Part shown: one piece after another, positions 62,971-64,000 of the stretch
Layout of the letters: the number at the start of each line of letters is the position of its first letter
How positions within the stretch are numbered: the first letter of the stretch is position 1
Source: Lophius americanus
Lineage: Eukaryota > Chordata > Actinopteri > Lophiiformes > Lophiidae
NCBI GenBank assembly: GCA_037951165.1
Contig: JBBDHG010000054.1
Span: 4,788,001 to 4,852,000, forward strand
Direction: 5' to 3'
Length of the DNA stretch: 64,000 bases
Translations under genes and position numbers: made by a program
Notes under the pieces: generated by a model
What the model saw: only the letters and a program-made list of their open reading frames with translations
Databases searched by the model: none
What the model was told of the DNA's origin: nothing

Positions 62971-64000
62971 CCTGAATGACATAAAACTGAATGCATCCAT
63001 ACCTGAATGACATAAAACTGAATGCATCCATACCTGAATGACATAAAACTGAATGCATCCATACCTGAATGACATAAAACTGAATGCATCTATACCTGAA
63101 TGACATAAAACTGAATGCATCCATACCCAAATGACATAAAACTGAATGCATCCATACCCGAATGGCATAAAACTGAATGCATCCATACCTGAATGACATA
63201 AAACTGAATGCATCTATACCCGAATGACATAAAACTGAATGCATCCATACCCGAATGACATAAAACTGAATGCATCCATACCCGAATGACATAAAACTGA
63301 ATGCATCTATACCTGAATGACATTAAACTGAATGCATTCATACCTGAATGACATAAAACTGAATGCATCCATACCTGAATGACATAAAACTGAATGCATC
63401 CATACCTGAATGACATAAAACTGAATGCATCCATACCTGAATGACATAAAACTGAATGCATCCATACCTGAATGACATAAAACTGAATGCATCCATACCT
63501 GAATGACATAAAACTGAATGCATCCATACCTGAATGACATAAAACTGAATGCATCCATACCCAAATGACATAAAACTGAATGCATCCATACCCGAATGGC
63601 ATAAAACTGAATGCATCCATACCTGAATGACATAAAACTGAATGCATCTATACCCGAATGACATAAAACTGAATGCATCCATACCCGAATGACATAAAAC
63701 TGAATGCATCCATACCCGAATGACATAAAACTGAATGCATCTATACCTGAATGACATTAAACTGAATGCATTCATACCTGAATGACATAAAACTGAATGC
63801 ATCCATACCTGAATGACATAAAACTGAATGCATCCATACCTGAATGACATAAAACTGAATGCATCCATACCTGAATGACATAAAACTGAATGCATCCATA
63901 CCTGAATGACATAAAAACAATGCATCCATACCTGAATGACATAAAACTGAATGCATCCATGCCTGAATGACATAAAACTGAATGCATCCATACCTGAATG
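62971..64000. repeat. 31-bp minisatellite with 14-unit higher-order structure
   Basis: About 33 tandem copies of a 31-bp unit (CCTGAATGACATAAAACTGA plus ATGCATCCATA) running past the right edge. The units differ at a few positions (CCTG, CCCG or CCCA starts; CCATA, CTATA or TTCATA ends). The ordered series of variant units from 63095 to 63342 recurs at 63529 to 63776, an offset of 434 bp, or 14 units. One unit near 63901 is 30 bp. As 31 is one more than a multiple of three, the minus strand stays open in all frames, which explains the long repetitive open frames here; they are not genes. Confidence 0.97.

Noticed and set aside
62884..63991. Long minus-strand open frames of up to 217 codons with repeats such as MHSVLCHSGMDAFSFMSF
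   Set aside because: They are translations of the 31-bp minisatellite, which stays open in every frame because the unit is one base longer than a multiple of three. No start context, splice sites or known family.
62971..64000. Tandem 31-bp repeats as a CRISPR array
   Set aside because: The units are contiguous with no unique spacers, and the DNA is vertebrate.

Overview
The window is vertebrate nuclear DNA, almost certainly from a teleost fish. The genes have short exons split by GT-AG introns. Gene order matches human 3q27, where TRA2B lies just upstream of IGF2BP2 on the same strand. The repeats are a typical fish mixture: Tc1/mariner, L1, L2 and RTE LINEs, a Ty1/copia element, tRNA-like SINEs and many CA/GT microsatellites. 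I cannot name the species.

Only two protein-coding genes are supported, both on the minus strand. (1) igf2bp2, an IMP-family mRNA-binding protein, fills about 1.2-53.0 kb. Eight coding exons (950 nt, 316 complete codons) carry RRM1, RRM2, KH1 and the first part of KH2; the rest lies beyond the left edge. (2) tra2b, an SR-like splicing factor, is complete at 58.0-62.6 kb: eight coding exons, 291 codons plus stop, in the order RS1 domain, RRM, glycine linker, RS2 domain. A TATA box sits about 165 bp upstream of its start codon. Every splice junction used has GT-AG ends and keeps the reading frame.

Layout from left to right. 0-1.2 kb is partial igf2bp2 intron 8. 1.2-12.6 kb holds exons 8 to 4 with Tc1-like and L1 relics between them. 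12.6-19.0 kb is intron 3, with a MITE-like element and a decayed Ty1/copia retrotransposon that itself carries an inserted repeat. 19.0-51.7 kb is the 33-kb intron 2, with RTE and L2 LINE pieces near its 3' end and otherwise AT-rich unique sequence, microsatellites and old repeats. 51.7-53.0 kb holds exons 2 and 1. 53.0-58.0 kb is the igf2bp2/tra2b intergenic interval with a Tc1-like relic. 58.0-62.8 kb is tra2b. From 62.97 kb to the right edge runs a 31-bp minisatellite with a 14-unit (434-bp) higher-order period.

Both gene products act on RNA. IGF2BP2 binds mRNAs in the cytoplasm and controls their stability, transport and translation. TRA2B is nuclear and promotes exon inclusion through GAA-rich enhancers. 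I see no new multi-gene system. The best leads are regulatory: a (UG)n tract that abuts the igf2bp2 exon 8 acceptor, a GAA-rich candidate poison exon in tra2b intron 1, a perfect 18-bp hairpin inside a 103-bp tra2b intron, and the minisatellite beside the tra2b promoter. Nearly all other open reading frames in the window are chance, microsatellite or transposon frames.
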